7,132 bases of DNA from an uncultured Collinsella sp. (GTDB lineage Bacteria > Actinomycetota > Coriobacteriia > Coriobacteriales > Coriobacteriaceae). Positions 7,045-7,132 of the stretch are shown here, in pieces; within the stretch, counting starts at the first letter, position 1; each line of letters starts with the position of its first letter. Where the stretch lies: assembly GCA_900541045.1 (NCBI GenBank), contig UQID01000040.1:1-7132 (forward strand), written 5' to 3'. Made by a program: the position numbers and the translations under genes. The notes beneath the pieces were generated by a model. It saw nothing but the letters and a program-made list of their open reading frames with translations, made no database searches and was not told the origin of the DNA.

Positions 7045-7064
7045 GGTCCCCGACCGGAGGGGCC
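7045..7064 (+). other. GC-rich hairpin just after the last stop codon
   Basis: GGTCCC at 7045-7050 can pair with GGGGCC at 7059-7064 (six pairs including one G-T) around an 8-base loop. No run of T follows; the next bases are GGATATAAGG. It is therefore not a good intrinsic terminator alone. It could protect the mRNA 3' end or be chance structure in GC-rich DNA. No gene is visible between 7033 and 7094. Confidence 0.4.
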
Positions 7065-7094
7065 GGATATAAGGTTTCCTGCTCTACAGTCCTG

Positions 7095-7131
7095 CGCAAG
7101 ACGAAGGCCACATTAAGTGGCCTTCTTTGCG
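7095..7131 (+). terminator. Probable terminator of the acpS-to-tsaD operon
   Basis: A perfect 9 bp stem (7103-7111 with 7117-7125) closes an ATTAA loop. After a small internal loop, CGCAA (7095-7099) can pair with TTGCG (7127-7131), lengthening the hairpin. The T tract after the main stem is short (three T at 7126-7128, then GCG), and these T residues compete with the outer pairing, so the element is weaker than the one at 71-101. It lies about 70 bases after the tsaD stop. The window ends right after it, so further T residues or a following gene cannot be seen. Confidence 0.65.
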
Positions 7132-7132
7132 T

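Noticed and set aside
7072..7100. tRNA-like D-arm on the minus strand (GTAGAGCAG)
   Set aside because: The D-stem does not pair properly, and no anticodon arm, T arm or acceptor stem follows.
1..7132. CRISPR arrays, insertion sequences, phage or defence genes
   Set aside because: No repeat array, terminal inverted repeats, transposase motifs or defence domains were seen. Nearly all of the window is explained by housekeeping genes.

Overview
The window looks like a piece of chromosome from a Gram-positive, fairly GC-rich actinobacterium. The class Coriobacteriia, with a Collinsella-like genome, is my best guess. This rests on three things: the gene order holo-ACP synthase, NAD(P)HX repair enzyme, alanine racemase, TsaE, TsaB, RimI, TsaD; the TsaB-RimI-TsaD fusion; and the codon use, which is GC-rich with CGC/CGT arginine codons and strong AGGAG-type ribosome binding sites. 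The genus is an inference and is not proven by the sequence.

Layout. Bases 1 to about 37 match the 3' end of a 5S rRNA, so a ribosomal RNA operon probably runs into the window from the left. A short trailer follows, then a strong intrinsic terminator at 71-101. A likely promoter (about 150-179) then starts a tightly packed co-directional block on the + strand: acpS (209-748), nnr (749-2365), alr (2368-3513), a family 4 uracil-DNA glycosylase gene (3522-4142), tsaE (4155-4661) and a three-domain tsaB-rimI-tsaD fusion gene (4648-7032). Gaps between these genes run from a 14-base overlap to 12 bases, and I see no terminator inside the block, so it reads as one operon. The 100 bases after the last stop hold a GC-rich hairpin and a second terminator-like hairpin near the right edge.

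How the genes work together. All are housekeeping functions. AcpS activates acyl carrier protein for lipid synthesis. Nnr repairs damaged NAD(P)H. Alr makes D-alanine for the cell wall. The glycosylase removes uracil from DNA. TsaE, TsaB and TsaD act together to place the t6A modification on ANN-decoding tRNAs, using threonylcarbamoyl-AMP from TsaC/Sua5, which is not in the window. RimI acetylates ribosomal protein S18.

No mobile element, CRISPR array, phage gene or defence system is visible, and I find no undescribed system. The points most worth a second look are the triple fusion, the C-terminal tail of AcpS, the glycosylase gene inside the cell-wall/t6A cluster, the rRNA operon directly upstream, and a clear rise in third-position GC from the first gene to the last.
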